64,000 nucleotides of DNA from Monarcha castaneiventris obscurior (Eukaryota > Chordata > Aves > Passeriformes > Monarchidae). Position 1 is the first letter of the stretch, and each line of letters opens with the position of its first letter. Of this stretch, positions 41,301 through 56,300 are shown piece after piece. Both the position numbers and the translations under genes were made by a program. The stretch lies in contig JAMPIT010000575.1 of assembly GCA_026261815.1 (NCBI GenBank), forward strand, positions 41,455,501-41,519,500, written 5' to 3'. The notes beneath the pieces are model-generated. The model was given only the letters and a program-made list of their open reading frames with translations, had not been told where the DNA came from and ran no database searches.

Positions 41301-44300
41301 CACAGAGATACTCCATGTTTACTCAGTCATTTTGCTAAAAATCCTGGCATTTCTGCACAATGAAGGGACTTGTTCTGAAACTCTTTCAAAAATAGTCTTT
41401 TATTCACCTTTTTAATCAACTGAAATTAATGTGCTGCCTCAGATTTTCTCTTTCCTTACTATACTGTATCATATTTTCCCTCTCCCTTATGCCTATTAAA
41501 CCAGTGTCTTATTTCCTTAAGTCCAAAATCTTAACTCTGCAGTTTACTTCATGGCTGTCCTCAACATATATATAAATATAAATAATTTCTGCCTGCATTT
41601 GCAATGTTGTCTGTTAACCACCACTTTAGAATTTCCTTCAGTGAAGTCATCATCAATTATACAGCTTTTTCACATATATTTTGAAATATAAAGATGCACA
41701 GTTGCAAATAATGGTATTTAGAGGGCTTCTGTGACTAAAAAGTAACTCTTAATTTAAGATTTTGTAAGCTGTAATTCCCATGAAAAAATTGTTGATGCAG
41801 TTCTTTGACACAATATAAAGCACGTATTTTTTTTTCTCATACTCAGTAAAAATCTCATCTTGCGGATCACTGCTATAAATATCAATTTGTTTTTTACAGA
41901 ACTACAATGCACAGTGTTATACAGGGTATTTTAAAATGCCTAGGAATGATCCGTGCCTGTATTCATGCTTATTTTCATGTGGGAGGAGTGACTGATACCT
42001 CAGAGGGCTGAGCTGACATTCTGCAAGACCTGGACAGGCTGCGAAGTTGGGCAGAGGGAAACCTAATGCAGTTCAACAAAGGCAAATTCAGGGTCCTGCA
42101 CCTGGGGAGGAACAAATCCATACACCAGCAGGGGCTGGGGTCTGACCTGCTGGAAAGCAGCTCTGCAGAGAAGGACCTGGGGCTCCTGGTGGACAACAAG
42201 CTGTCCCTGAGCCAGCACTGTCCTTGTAGCCAAGAAGGCCAGAGGGATCCTGGGGTGCATTAGGAAGAGCATTGCCAGAAGATTGAGGGAGATGATCCTG
42301 CCCCTCTGCTCAGCCCTGGTGAGGCAGCTCTGGAGTGCTGTGTCCAGTGCTGGGCTCCTCAGGACAAGAAAGATGAGGAGCTGCTGGAGAGGGCTCAGGG
42401 GAGGACTGTGGTGACTGGGGGACTGGAGCATCTCTCTTATGAGGAAAGGCTGAGAGAGTTGGGTCTATTTCACCGGGAGAAGGGATGACTGAGGGATTTT
42501 ATCAATGTTGACAGATATCTTAAGGGTGGGTGTCAAGAAGATGGGGCTAGACTCTCTTCACTGGTGCCCAGTGACAGGACAAGGGGCAGTGGGCACAAAC
42601 TGAATCACAGGATATTCCATCTGAGTATGAAGAAAAACTTCCTAAATGTGAGGCTGACAGAACACTGGAACAGGCTGCCAGAGAGGATGTGGTTGAATAT
42701 CTCCTCTTCTGGAGATATTGAAAACCTGTCTGGAGGTGATGCTGCTCTGGGTGAACCTGCTTTGGAGGTGGAGGTTGGACTAGATGATCTCTAGAGGTCC
42801 CTTCCAACCCCAACCATTCTGTCATTCTGTGATTCATACCATGACATTTCATACTCACCATGAATGGCAGCTGAATAATTTGAAAACTTGAGAGATTGGT
42901 CTAGCAGAAAATAGAGAATTAATAGTCACAAAATATTATTTAACATTAACATTAATATTCACATATTTAACATTAAATCATGATGACTTAAGAAAATTAT
43001 GGTATCTGAACAATGTCAATTTTAAAAAATCAGGCAAAAAGCATGTTGCCCAACTGAATACTCCACAAGAATTAACACTAGCACAGAAATCTCACACTAA
43101 TTGCATTCTTTTTGTAGATGGGATTGCTTAAAGGGAAACAACAATTTCTTTAATGAAATCCATCAGAAGTCAAAAGGAACAGGTAATTGGGCCTTAGTGT
43201 AGCTACTAAATACAGTATTTATTTAAAATAAATACTCTTGCTCTTCTGTCTGTGCTTGAAAATGAGAAATCTTGTAGGAAAAAAGTTATCTCTTTATAAC
43301 TATTTTTTATTATGTGATGAATATTTCTCAAGTTTATGTTAAACTAATAACGAAGAACAGTGTAGAGCAATTGAATAAAGTAGACAAGATATGAACCAGG
43401 GTCAGGAAACATGAAGGGAATTTTGCCTCATTAAATGTAATTGCAGTGATCTCACCGACTTGAGTAAAACAGCATTTTATCATTGGGTTCTTTTTTTTTT
43501 AACTTAGTTTCTGATTTGCTCTTATTTTCAGCAAGTCACTGGCTGATTCTGTGATTCTTCCTACTATTCCTTGCATATCCTTTTACTGAGATTAAAACTG
43601 CTCTCTGTCTTACTAAAACTGTGATCAGATATATGGTTCCAGTGCTGCTTTTTGCCTTGTTTCTGAGAGCAACAGACAGAAGGTGTAGGGGAGGGCGTAT
43701 GAGGACACTGGCAACTCTTAAATTGCTGGATCATGCTTGAGTTTGTACATCAGATCTCCACGGCTGTTATTATCCAGGTCAGATAAAGAAAAGTTAGGGT
43801 ATGTCCACCTAGTATTGCAGTCATACATCTGGCTCTGCAGTACTTCTGCTGTGTATAGAATAGGTGGGCTGTGGTCTGTGGTTGTTTTTCAAGGTGCAGC
43901 TGTCATGATAGCTGCAGCTTCTTGAGTGTTTATCAACAGACACAATTTTCTCTTTCAGAATCTAGCTCAACGGAACTCAGAGCATGAATTTTATATTTAC
44001 AGCTCCTCCTTAATTCTAATTATGCCACATAGAGTAATATGTATATAATTATTGGAAAATATTTTAATTATTGAAAAGCAATTTATATTATTTTTTAACT
44101 TCTTATGTTATTACTATAGATTCCAGATGAACATAAATTTATTTTCTTAAAATAATCTAGCATTTATATAACCCTTCAATTGTTCAGAGCATTTAATTAC
44201 TGAGATTTATTACATCCCACATCACAAATACATGACTAACAGTCTCTAGTATAAATGATGAGTAATGTCAACCTTATTTATTACCCTGCAACTGAGAGAT

Positions 44301-47300
44301 CTGAGTACTTAAAAAGGATTTTTAAAATACGGGGAATATTTTGAACGCACGTGTGGTGATGCATGAAAGGAACGTGCTGTGCTATTAATGGAGTGGAAGC
44401 CACAGTACTGTGCTCTAGCAAAAAGAGCTAGAAAACATCTCTTTACCAATTTAGTGAATCAATGTAATGCTTCAAATAACCTTATTAATTCCCATGGGAT
44501 TGATGCTGTGTATATGAGAATATATTAGTGGTGCTCTGCATATGAGAAGTTTGTTCTCGTCTAAAAACAGGCTGCCATTTTCCAGTCTCCTTGAATTTTG
44601 TCAGGATGTGTAATTAGTTAAGGTCAATCACCTCTTCTGGCGTGCTTTTTAGCATCATGGTCTCCAGGTAATGTGTATCCTGTGGAGCTGTATGTAGTAA
44701 AACTCTTAGATATTCTTTAGGAGAAGGTTCAACTAGAGTACTGTCTGTGTCAGTCCTGAGCCTGTGCTTCCATATACAGCACGAAGCTGACTTTATTCCT
44801 TCCTCCACTGAACCCCTGCTCTGCAGAGAGTCTTCCTGTTGTCAAAAGTGTATGATAAATGATGTGCTTCTGCAGAAAGGAAGATGCAGATGTGGTCAGT
44901 GTCTTTGCTACATCTGCTTTGTATTTGACTGAGAAGGGATGTGTCTGTATAGAGCCCAGCCCTACTTCAGATCCTTAATGAGTTAGAGTGCAGCTTTGAG
45001 GTGGTCTTGATGGAACAACAAAAGAGCAAGCACAGACCTACACTATCTCTTACTGATCCACATGCAGTAGGAATGATTTGCTTACAGGTGCCATTAAAGT
45101 ACCTTCATCCTAACAGCATCCATGGATCCTGTTCTTGCAGAGAGGGTAAGGGACACAGTCAGGGACTGAAGAGAGGTTCCAATGGCAGCTCAGTCTTAGG
45201 CTGCTTTCACAGCAATGAGGGAACAGCAGCCAAGCTGTGAGAAACAGTGTGGAATGTAGTTCTGACAGAAGGGATGTCACACAGAAACCTGCTCCCTCTT
45301 GTGACACAGTAAAGACATAGTTGCATTGCACTCGGTTAGTACTTTCACAATATTTACCAAAGTAATTAAACTAAAGCTTCATATTTTAGCATGAGTTGAA
45401 AAGTCTTATAAAACCAGGAATATCTCCTTGAACAGCTGTGTAAAGGGATATATTGTTTCATTCAGAGAAATGAAGTGTAGAAGTGGTTTCTGTGCTAAGA
45501 CCACGTCCTTTTAAAACTGGTAGATGGCAGTAGAGTATCTACTTTGACATCTGTGGATTTACTGAGAGGACCTTGCTAGATTTTTGTACAAAAATAAAAA
45601 TCCTTTTTGTATATTCCATGGTCTTGAGAAAAAATACCAGTTATCTGACTAGCAAATCTTTCCAGTTTTGCATTCCTAGAAGAGTAATCATGCTGAGTTC
45701 AGAAATGATTGGTCTGAGATTTTTTTTTTTTAATTCACTGGCATAGAATTTCACAAGATATTTTTGACTCTATTACTTTCCTCATTTTCAAGTCATAATA
45801 TTGTGTGTAAAATTTGATTTTGTTGCATGATTTGTAAGGTATATTGCTTCTGAAATGAATACAAGACTTAGATGTAAGTCTGTATTTATTATATATTGTA
45901 TTTGTGAAGTAGCAGTTTTTGCAGTAGCTGTGAATGACTGAAGGCAAGACATTTTCCTCATCTTGTGCATGAGTAAAGAACAGAAATAGATTTTGTGTTC
46001 CTAGAAATCTGTCTTGTCTGAGTTCCAGAGAAGGAAAAGTTTAAATCTTGACATTTTCTCATTTTTATTTTTTCCATGAATTTTAATTTTCAGGTAAAAA
46101 ATGAATTTTTAGTAGTTCCATATGAAGTCACATGGGAACATTAGTTGTCTTTGTAGCTTTCCAGTCTGTTCATTATCTCTCATAATTTCTCTAGATTCAT
46201 CTGTTTTTTACTCTAATGTGCTGGTCAATATCATAGCAGCATATGTCCACAGATGCACCCAAAAATAGGCAATTGATTCAAAAGCTGAGATGCACAAATA
46301 ATTTAATAACTAGATAAATAAATATTGACATTCTTAGTTTGACCACCCCACCTTTCTTAATATATGCAATTTGTATTTTTCTGCACTGATAACTCAGAAA
46401 AAAACATGTAGTGCATGAATTTTCCACTAAGAATAGAGAAGGTTCTTGGTAGCAGTTTCTGTAGGCTGTTGATCAGTATTAGATGCATAGTTCACAAATA
46501 CATTGCTCTATTGAAATTTTTTATAAATACTGTTATGATTGGGTGACCTTACTTAAAACAGACAGACTCTACAAAGAATTGTGATTCTGAATAATCTCAC
46601 TCCTCTTTAAACACACCATTATTGGAGATTGCTTTTATATTTTTATTACCTCTTTTTCTATCCCTCTCATATTTTTAATCAAGGTACTTTTTTCCTGCTT
46701 AATGGTAGATTTTTTCACTCTTCTCATTATTCAGAATATTCAGATGTGTGTTTGGTCTGGACTAGCACAACTTACAAGAGCATTTAGTGTATAATATATA
46801 AAAAGAATACATTGCAGTAACAAAGGAGAACATTCAAAGGTTAGGTATTGTAAAAGTACTCTTTATTTTGAGTATCCAGTATTAGACACCTATGATTGAA
46901 TTTTCAGTTTCCTTGGTACTATAAATATATACCTGGGTTAGAGTGCAAAGGATATGATTCCACAGACCTAGATATTTGCATCTGTGCTGGTCACTTCTGA
47001 TCTCATTTTGTGGCCATAGAAACATCATGTTTAAGGCAAGCTTAATCTAGAGTAAGTATTTGAAGTTGATTATAGGTTGGCCTGCTGGTACTGTATATAT
47101 AGTACATTGTGAGAAATTGAATTCTTCTCAAGCTTCGTAGTTAGGTTTCCAGGAAATGAAATTAAAACCCTCATTCTAATTTCCACAGCATAGATCCATC
47201 TATCGGAGGTACCTATGTAAGGAACTTAGCTTTCCTGTGTACTCAATATGAGAGCCTTTCAAATTCAAGTTAGCCCACTTAAGATCTGTCTATTGATTAC

Positions 47301-50300
47301 ATAGGGAGGCTAAGGTAATAATATTTTTAATTTGAGTTAGTTTTAAGTAAGCTTTAAATAAGTGCCTGAGGATAGGTAAGGGTGTCTTTGTGCTTGCCTA
47401 ATGTGACAGTATGCAGTGCCCTCTTTCAACCCAAGAGCTGTTTCATCTTCTTAAATACAGATTCCTAGTCATATTCTCTTTGTCGTCTGAACCAAGGTCT
47501 CCTTCCTTCTACGTACTTATCCAGTCTGTGTGTTCATTCCTGTCTTGTTGCTTTGGTTTTCATATGACCCCCAGAAATATATTCTTGATAATCCTTTTTC
47601 TTTTCAATCCAGTGCCCCTTCCAACTCAAAACTTATTTCTCTTGCCTGGAGGTCAAAATAGTTATGTGGAGCAACTGCAAACATATCACAATCCCTTGGA
47701 CACTTCTGTGATACACCTGAGAATTCCAATAGGGTAACATATCCCACTCGTGGTTTTATTCAGAACCTTCCCAATCTTAACACATTCTTTGTCCCAATCC
47801 ATGCATTTGACTTATTTTTACAGGACATAAACTGAAACAAGAAAGGTCCAGATTTGATATTAAGGGAAACCTTTTAATCATTAGGGCAGTAAAGCAGTGG
47901 AAGAGGTCATCCAGAGAGGTTGTTCTGTCTCTCTCTCTGCTTGAAATTTTTCAAAACTAGATAAAGCCCTGAGCAACCTGGTCTGATCTTAAAGCTCATC
48001 ATTATTCCAACAGGAGATTAGACTAGAGACCTCCTTAGGTTCTTTCCAACGTTAATTGTTTTATGATCCTATTAAAAAAAAAAAAAAATCCCTTTTCATT
48101 TTCCTAACATCCAGAAAGAGACTGATTTGAGAGTACTGAGTAAACATTTTCTCAAGATTTAGCTGATTCAAAGTAGCACAGACTGCTCAGTAATGTAAGG
48201 AACTTCAGTGGGATTTGTGAGAATGAAATACGTGTGCCATTCAAGTTCTAAAATCAAACTTGTGATTGTACTTAAATAGTAATATGTGTTACTATTTACA
48301 ATCTCTAATTCTTTCCCAAATTTGGGCAGATGTCATGCCATCGAATTTGCAGTTCATTGGCAAAAGTTTGGCGTGTTGAAGCAGTTCAAAGGTGAGGTTA
48401 ACCTGAGTATTTTGACATGAATCAAATGTATTTTCATCTGTTTCTTGAAGGTGAATGACTGTTCTAGGTTAAAATTTTAAAAAAATACTCAGGCTGAAAG
48501 AGCCACCAGTACACAAAGTTTCAGCCCAGCCCATTAATTAAAAAAAAATTACAGTGAATTGAAATCTTTGCTGTCATGGAAACTTTAGGAGTAAATTATG
48601 TTACCATCATACCTGTTATACTTGGGAGAAATGGGATGAACTGTTAAAAGATTTTCCATGAATATTTGATGAGGTCATTGTATGTTACGGTACTCTAGAA
48701 CACTGAGAGCTAAAACTTGTTTTCTTCTGATTCAGTACTTTTAATTTAAGTGTTTAACTTTTGATAATGATAACCCAGTTTTTTTTAACTACTTTGATGA
48801 AATTGACAAACCAGAAACACATATAGGCACACTGAAGAAAAAAAAATTGAAATTAAGGATAGATAGTGTATTTCCTATTTAAACTATATTGACAAATTTT
48901 ATAATTGGATAACTAGAAACAGACATAACCCCATATAGTAGAGTTAGAAAAATACTATAATTACTTGCTCTTGCAGTCACTACTTCTCAAAATCATTTCA
49001 GCTATATGGAGGTACATGTTTATACTTCTAAAGGCACTTTAAAAATGAATACCAGAGTTAGTATTTTAAATCCCCCATATTCACAAAGCAATCGTATAAA
49101 CATTTTTCAGCTTTATAGTATGCACTATATGCAAGTTTATATGAAGTATTACATAGTGAATTACCAGTTAAAGTGTATTTGATATAAATGTTTTACTGCT
49201 TAGCAAATGATGGCAGGCAACTATCCAAAAACAAATTAAAAGATACAAAACTATAGCTAAAAGAATGATATCTGGAAGGCACAAATGTGTGTTTATTATC
49301 TGTATTGCTTGTCAGAACATTTGCATATGTGCAGAGTGAAAATGAGGAAGAATAACAGGAATGATAAAGATACTATGATCAAAACATCCATCAGAGAAAT
49401 TAATTTTTCGCTAAATTAAACAAGAATCTTTTTTGATATACACAATAGCTGGGGCACACAAAGGATTATGAAAGTTTAAAATTAAGTTATGAGAATGAGA
49501 GAATGAAATGTTATTTTACATAACAGAAGCTATAAAGAGCAGTGGCTTATATTTTCTTTTCTTTTAGCTACCAGAATACTTTCCTGAAGCCCTTTTAGGC
49601 CTTTGCATACACTGCTGTTTTCAAATGCAGATGAGATTTGGCTTTCCTCACTCCATCCTAACACAACTGAGCAATGTCTTTATGCCTGTGCTGGGTAGTC
49701 CATCCTTGTGCTCATTTTCTGTGGGAGACCTCACTGCAGTCTCCAGCTTCCTCATGAGGGGAAACAGAGGGACAGGCACTGATCTCTTCACGCAAGGGAA
49801 TGGCCTGAAGTTGTGTCAGGGGATGTTTAAGTTGGATATTAGGAAAAGGTTCTTCACCCAGAGGGAGGTTGGGCACTGGAACAGGCTCCCCAGGGAAGTG
49901 GTCACTACACCAGCCTGACAGAGTTCAGGAAATGTTTGGACAACACTCTCAGGCACAGGGTGTGACTCTTGGGTATGATGCTATGCAGAGCCAGGAGTTG
50001 GACTTCAATGATCCCTGTGGATCCCTTCCTGCTCAGCTTATTCTGTGATTGGAGGTCACTAGCTTCCTTTACATCCATGATGATCTTCTGCCATGATTGT
50101 TCTTTGACTTGCTTATCATGCTTGTTTCCTCTGCATCAGAAAGAACTGGTTTTGTGCTTTGAGAATTTTTTTCTTGAGGATTAACCAGCTGTCTTGGCCT
50201 CTCTTTGCCCTCCAAAACAGTTGCCAGCTGTTTTCTGCTAAAAAGATCCTGGCTAAGCTGAAATCTTCACTCCTCAGTTCTGAGGTTGTAATTCTACTAC

Positions 50301-53300
50301 TGGCCTTATAATCTTCTCTGAGGATTTTAAACCACAGTCTCGTTATCAGTGCTTGTTATAGAAGTTAAAATGATGGTTTACTATGATGGTGTGCTATCAT
50401 CTTATAGTGCTTCATAGCCCCTATCAAAGCTGATAAATAAGAAGGTTCTTTTTGCTTCAGTGAAAGAAAATGAAAAACAAAAGAAAACACTTCATCATTG
50501 CACATCTTTCAAGACTAGAAAATAAGTCAAATCCCAGCAGAACCAACTTTCTCTCTCAGTCTGTGTTACAATTAAAGAGTCCAGTCCTTCTGAATGATTA
50601 ATACATTTTTTACTATCAAGCTTAATTCTTTATTGTCAAGTGCAAGCAGAGAGAATTAATAAGTTGTTCTCTAACACACCTTGCAAAATATACACTGTGA
50701 AAAATAGCTAAAATTTAGCTAAAATTCCTCAAAAACCCCTCAGAGGTTTATATACAGTTTAAGGAACAGACTCAATATCACTGAAGAATTTTAATTTCAG
50801 TGTCCTTTCTTCCAAATGTATGTATATATTTTATTAGTTGTTTTTTGAACTTGCCAGGGTTGCTAACAATAAAAGGCAGTTGGACTTAATGAACTAAAAT
50901 CTCCTCTTCTTTCTGGAAGGTTTGCAGTTATTTTTTTAATTTCTTGCTTTCTTTCTTTAATAAGTATGCATTTAAATAGTTTGAGGTGGCATGAATGTGT
51001 AAATAAGAGATCATGGTCAGATCAGAGTGAATTTCCTACAATTGTCTTGAGTTTTGATGCCTGATAGTTACTGTATGTATTTAGTAACATATTTTGGGGA
51101 TTTGTTTCCCTTAAATTTTTAATTACAGATGGAGCCTAGTTAAAGGCAGAGCTTGAGTTTTGTCTCTAAATTTTGTGGAAAAGAGGCTGTTTAATTAATT
51201 ATGCACCTCATTAGTTTTTAAATTATAATTGAACAAAGACAATTACTGTGATAAGAAAAATATGTAAGGGTTTTTTGTGGCTTAATATGAATGAGGTTCA
51301 AGTATGTTTTGCACTTGAATATGGATACTGTTTGTGTTTTGATGAGATCATGATCAGTAATTAAGTATGCAGGAAAGGACAGTTCATAGATAAATGGAGG
51401 AGTGTTTGCTAGTGTATCATATTTTTGTACTAAAAGAAGTTTGTTTATCCTTCTTCAAGAGTGCATTTGTATTCTCATCACTCAGGTAATTTCACAGCTT
51501 CGGATCCTGAGTAGGTCAGTAACTGCTGGCTGCAAATTTGACAGAGAAATATGGTCTACAGAACTTTCTCCTGTTCTCAACCTATGGAAGAAACTTAATC
51601 AGGTAGGAATGTACCTAATTTGAAAAGGCAAGTTTTTTTCCTGGTAACTACATTAAAAATATAGTCTAAGGAATTATCTTGAGTATTGAAACATAAGAAG
51701 AGAAAAAGTAAATAAAATGTATTTGAGGTGGGAAGTATGTTAGGTGCATAATTAGCTATGAAATCTGGATGCAATATAACAGGCTATAATTTTTGTCTCC
51801 ATATGGAGGTGAGATCACACTCACAGCATGAGACTAACATCCTTTATGTGTTTCCAAGAAAAATACTAATGTACTTTAGGTTTTAATTTAGTTTCTTCAT
51901 TTATCTAATATTCACAAGGCAGTGTTTCATGATTTTAAATATAATGAAGTTTTTCCTTTACACTGTTGAAATATGGTATTAGCTTTAAACTGAGGTTCAT
52001 TAAAATCCCTTCTTCACTGTCCAGTATCACTCCCTTTATTTTCCTCTGTTGGTCTAGCTTGGTACAGTTTGGTGGTGTTTTTTAATTTATGTTGTAAAGC
52101 TTGGTTTCCAACCATTGAATTCTTATTGCAGGCACCCATTTAGCTGTGATGTGTGTGAATGAAGACACTACAAATACTTAGGAAGGATCTCTCCCACCTC
52201 ATGCTAGGTGCTCACCTAGACATTTGGCCATTATTTTGTCTCCTCAGTGATCAAGTAATAGATCAGACATTGTGGCCTAAAACTTTGTCTTGTACACAGC
52301 AACACTGTAATGGGAAACACCTTGCCCTTACTCAGTGTCATGAGGTACACATTAGAATTTGCCATTACATTTTGGAATATCTCATTAAATTCTCATCTAA
52401 TCCATGCTAAGTGTATGATACATCATGTTTATGTGTCAAAATAATTTAGTCTTCTGATACTAAATAACTTCATGTTGAAATCTGTGGCGTCTGAACATGG
52501 ACTTCTGTTAACCAGGCCTGTGATCCTGCAAGAAAAAGTGTATTTCAGTGTGCCACCTTCCATTATCTCTTACTTACTACAGTTAAACATACCTTTAGGC
52601 CTGTAAATCTTCTTTGAATGAGCTCAGATGAAACTATTACGTATACATACACAAATGATCAGAAAAATAGAGATTTTAATTGTAGTGTTTGGAAGATGGG
52701 TAAATTAGGCCAGTTTTAAACAGTAAAACAAATCTGCCCTACATTAATACTCATTAACAGCACGCGTTGCTAATGGCTAGTTCTTTATAACTGTTAGTCA
52801 TTAGCTCTGCAAATTCAAAGTACATATTCTTTAAAACTTGGGTCATAAATTAGCTGTGAATATGCAGTACCATGAAGCTGAAGCTGCATAGCTGGTACTG
52901 GTGGCTGAGGTTCTTGATAGTCTTAGTTACCTACATGGAGGTAATCAAGATTACCTGGGAGCTCTCTGACAAGGCAGGCCTCTTCTTTCACCCCTACCAT
53001 TGCCCTCAAATCTGAGATCTCCTTTCATATGATTTTTTAGCCCTTTCCCTCAGTGCCTGATCTCCAGGCTGGGTGACGCTTAGGTGGGGTTATTTATCAG
53101 GCTGTTGCAGGTACCTTATTGTGTCACTTGGCTGTTTTTCTTTGCTGCATAATTGCATTGCCTCTTGTCTAAGAGCACAAGTAGCCTTGCCAGTTCTTAA
53201 TTGTGCCCTTTCTCAGTGGCCATTACATGACCATCAGGTTGTTGTTCATAGTTCTGAGGCCTCTCTTTTCAAACTGTGCTCATACTTTCAAGACCTTTGC

Positions 53301-56300
53301 TATTATCCCAGGCTATTCCAAGCTTCACATAGTAACAGGAGACACCTGGTATTGAATTCCACTTCACACAGCAAGCTCTCCTATAACTGATAACACACCT
53401 AGAAGGCCAGTACTGCAGCCTTGCACAGTAAGCATAAGACCTGGTTAGCATGACCTATTCCTAGCTAGAGCAATTAAATTTTTTACAAATTCATTGGGTA
53501 CAAAAAATTTGTATATTGTTTGCAAAGCTCTTCTCCTGTGAGAACAGTCTGAAAGAGTTGGAGTTACTTGCTGGGAGAAGGCATTGGGGAGACCTTATTG
53601 TGGCCTTCCAGTAAGAGAGCTGGAGAGGGATGTGTTACAAGGGCATGTAGGGACAGAACAAAAGGGAATGACTTCAAACTGAAAGCAGATAGGTCTAGAT
53701 TAGATATTAGGAAATTCTTTCCTGAGAGGGTGGTAAGACTCTGGGACGGGTTTCCCAGAGAACTAGTGGATACTCCATCCCTGAAATACTCAAAGCCAGG
53801 TTAAATGGGGCTTTGAGCAGCCTGGTCTATGGAAGGTGTCCCTGCCTGTCTGGGAGGGTTGGAACTGGATGATCTTTAAGATCCCTTTCAACCCAAACCA
53901 TTCAATAATTCTGTATTATCTTGCAGTTTCTTTGATTTTCTAAAGTTTTTATGCTACTAGCACATAATGAAATTAATCTTTTGAATAGAGCCTTTAGAAT
54001 AGGATGGCTTCTGATATTTTATAGGGTTTTTTTTTTTTTTTGTGTGGGGGACACATTCTTGAGTTTTTCAGAGAATTTAAATAATAATATTCTTTATCAA
54101 AATTAGTTTTCATAGTCTGTTCAACCAGTAATTGCTTTAAGCTTTGAAAAAGCCCAGGCATCTTTAATATTTCACAGACATTGCATGCAATTCTACATTC
54201 TCATTCTAGATTGATAGCTCAATGAAGGCATCATCTTTGTTTGCAGAATTTTTAAAGACATGGATATTGGAATGAAGAAGATAGTTGAATTGCTGCTTAA
54301 GTTAACAATCATAAATTATTTTATTTATGCATGAATGGGCAGAGAATATGAAACTAATATGGTTTCCCAGATACGAAGAACTAAAATAAAGTATTCCTGA
54401 AGTCTGTAAAAAAAATCTATTCCAGAGGCAAAAAGACACTCAGAAGTTTGTTAATATGTAGACAAAGATTAAGTATGTTTCAAACATTTTTATTCCTGTG
54501 TTGAGTGTGTAAATCAAGGATTAATTAAAAAAGGATTATCTTACAAATACCTTGAAAATAGTTGTTGTATATCTATGTACTGATAATTCTGAAATTCAGC
54601 AAAATTTACCACTTGACATAGGTATGTCCTGTAGAATTTATACCTCAATGATTGGTCAGAATCTCTTAGTGTGGATGCATTTTTGTCTCTGCACTCTTAA
54701 TGAAACTCCCAAGCCAACTAAACCTGATCCACACAGAAGCACCAGGAGGAAGTGGTAAGGAAAAATTCCCTGCAGCTGGGAGAAGGATGCTCCCATTTTC
54801 TGACCTCATCTGTTGTTTAGGGAGTTTTGCTGCCTTACAGGGGCTCAGCTGTGATATGTTGTGGAAAGACTGCCAAGGCTTGTCTGGCCCTCAGACTATG
54901 ACCCCTTGGAGCTTTTCTACGTAGACTCCAGTCAACTGCCAGGGGTAGTGTGGAGCATATGAAGCTCCAAGGGATCTTGGATGGAGACTGTATCCAGTCT
55001 GGGCAACCTGCTGTAGCTTTGAGCACCTGACATTCTCCAGAAGTTCCTTCCAACCTTGGCTGTTTTGTGGTTCTGTGAATAGGAGTCATTTTTGTTCAGT
55101 TTTCAGAGCCTATCAGATTCTCTGTGGCCAAACAGCAGAAATGACAGATATACTTTGGAAAGTTTTGCTTTTTTCATTTTAGACATTTTGAAATGGGAAA
55201 TAATTCTTATACATTAGTATGGTAGTGAGGACTTATATGTTGTTACTTTTTCAGAAATATTTCTGGAAATTTTTCAGAAAAAAAAAAATTTTTTTCCTCT
55301 CAGACTATACATGTTGCAAAACCCTGTTAATTGTTACTACCAGATATCCTGAAATTGTAGAGCTGAGAAGTTTATTATTCTTTATCTGTAACAATAGAAT
55401 CATGGCTGCTGCCTCTCCTTCATCCACTGTTTATTAGTCCAGCCAGAATTCAGGCTCTGAAATTTTAAACTGAATTTTACTCCAAATGAAATAGATGCTT
55501 AAAATGTGCTTCAAATCGGTGTGCACCTGTGTTGAAATTACACAAGCAAACTTCACTTTTTATTGAGCCGTTCTGAACTAATACAGAATGTCTTGACATT
55601 TTTGCCTACCTTAGCCTCATTTGAAAACTCACATCTTAATTCTTGCCATTTGAAAACACCCTTGTAATGAATACTGTCCTAAAACTGCTTTTACTGTGTT
55701 TTGTGGCATGATTCGATAACAGCTTAACACTCATCAAATTAATTAAACTCTCATGAACCTGCCATTTAGTTAGAAAAAACCACGTACTCATATGCTCAGT
55801 ATTCATTTGCATGAAAGACTTGTTGCGCTATAAAATAAAGTCTTCACTGAATAAGTTGTCAAATATCACACAAATTTAAAAAAACCCCTTCCTTAATGTG
55901 GGAGGGTATTTTCAAGGTCTGGGCCCTTGAGTTAATCAGAGTTAATTCAACCAGTCTCTGTCCTGGTGTCCATTCTCTTCCCACACAACCTTCTGCCCTG
56001 ACAGTGTGGCTGAGCATCTGTATAAGCATTCACTGTCACATAGCTGGATCAGCTGGAAGTCACTGTCCTGTGGAACTCGAGCATTGCCCGTCATGTAATA
56101 GTTGTCAGAGAAGCACAGAAGTATGGGGACACAGGAGAGTGCATAAGTGTTTCATCATGTCCACATGGGCTCTCTCATGAGGTGAGAGAGACAGAGTGAG
56201 AGGAATCGGTGCTATGTTTTCGTTGTAAGGTGGTTGCATTTTCTGCCTTGTTTCAGAAATACCCTTTATCAGCTCCATGAAAGTTAGAAGGCCCACCCAG

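Larger units (their letters stand above)
32918..51485 (+). other. Intron 17 (18.6 kb)
   Basis: Largest intron of the window. It holds CR1 fragments at 34671, 40790, 41981, 47822 and 49722, the LTR at 37690-38224, the palindrome at 35884, and homopolymers. GC-richer unassigned patches lie at about 39140-39420 and 44640-45330; neither shows a credible exon or repeat family that I can name. No nested gene was found. Confidence 0.8.

Noticed and set aside
42063..42431. 122-codon minus-strand frame
   Set aside because: Antisense of the CR1 ORF2/3' UTR region; seen wherever this GC-rich CR1 segment occurs.
47411..47737. 108-codon plus-strand frame
   Set aside because: Pyrimidine-rich sequence rich in F, L and S codons, no motif, no suitable splice context, ends just before a CR1 copy.
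53073..53390. 105-codon plus-strand frame
   Set aside because: Cysteine/leucine/serine-rich translation of pyrimidine-rich DNA with no recognisable domain; possible unclassified repeat.
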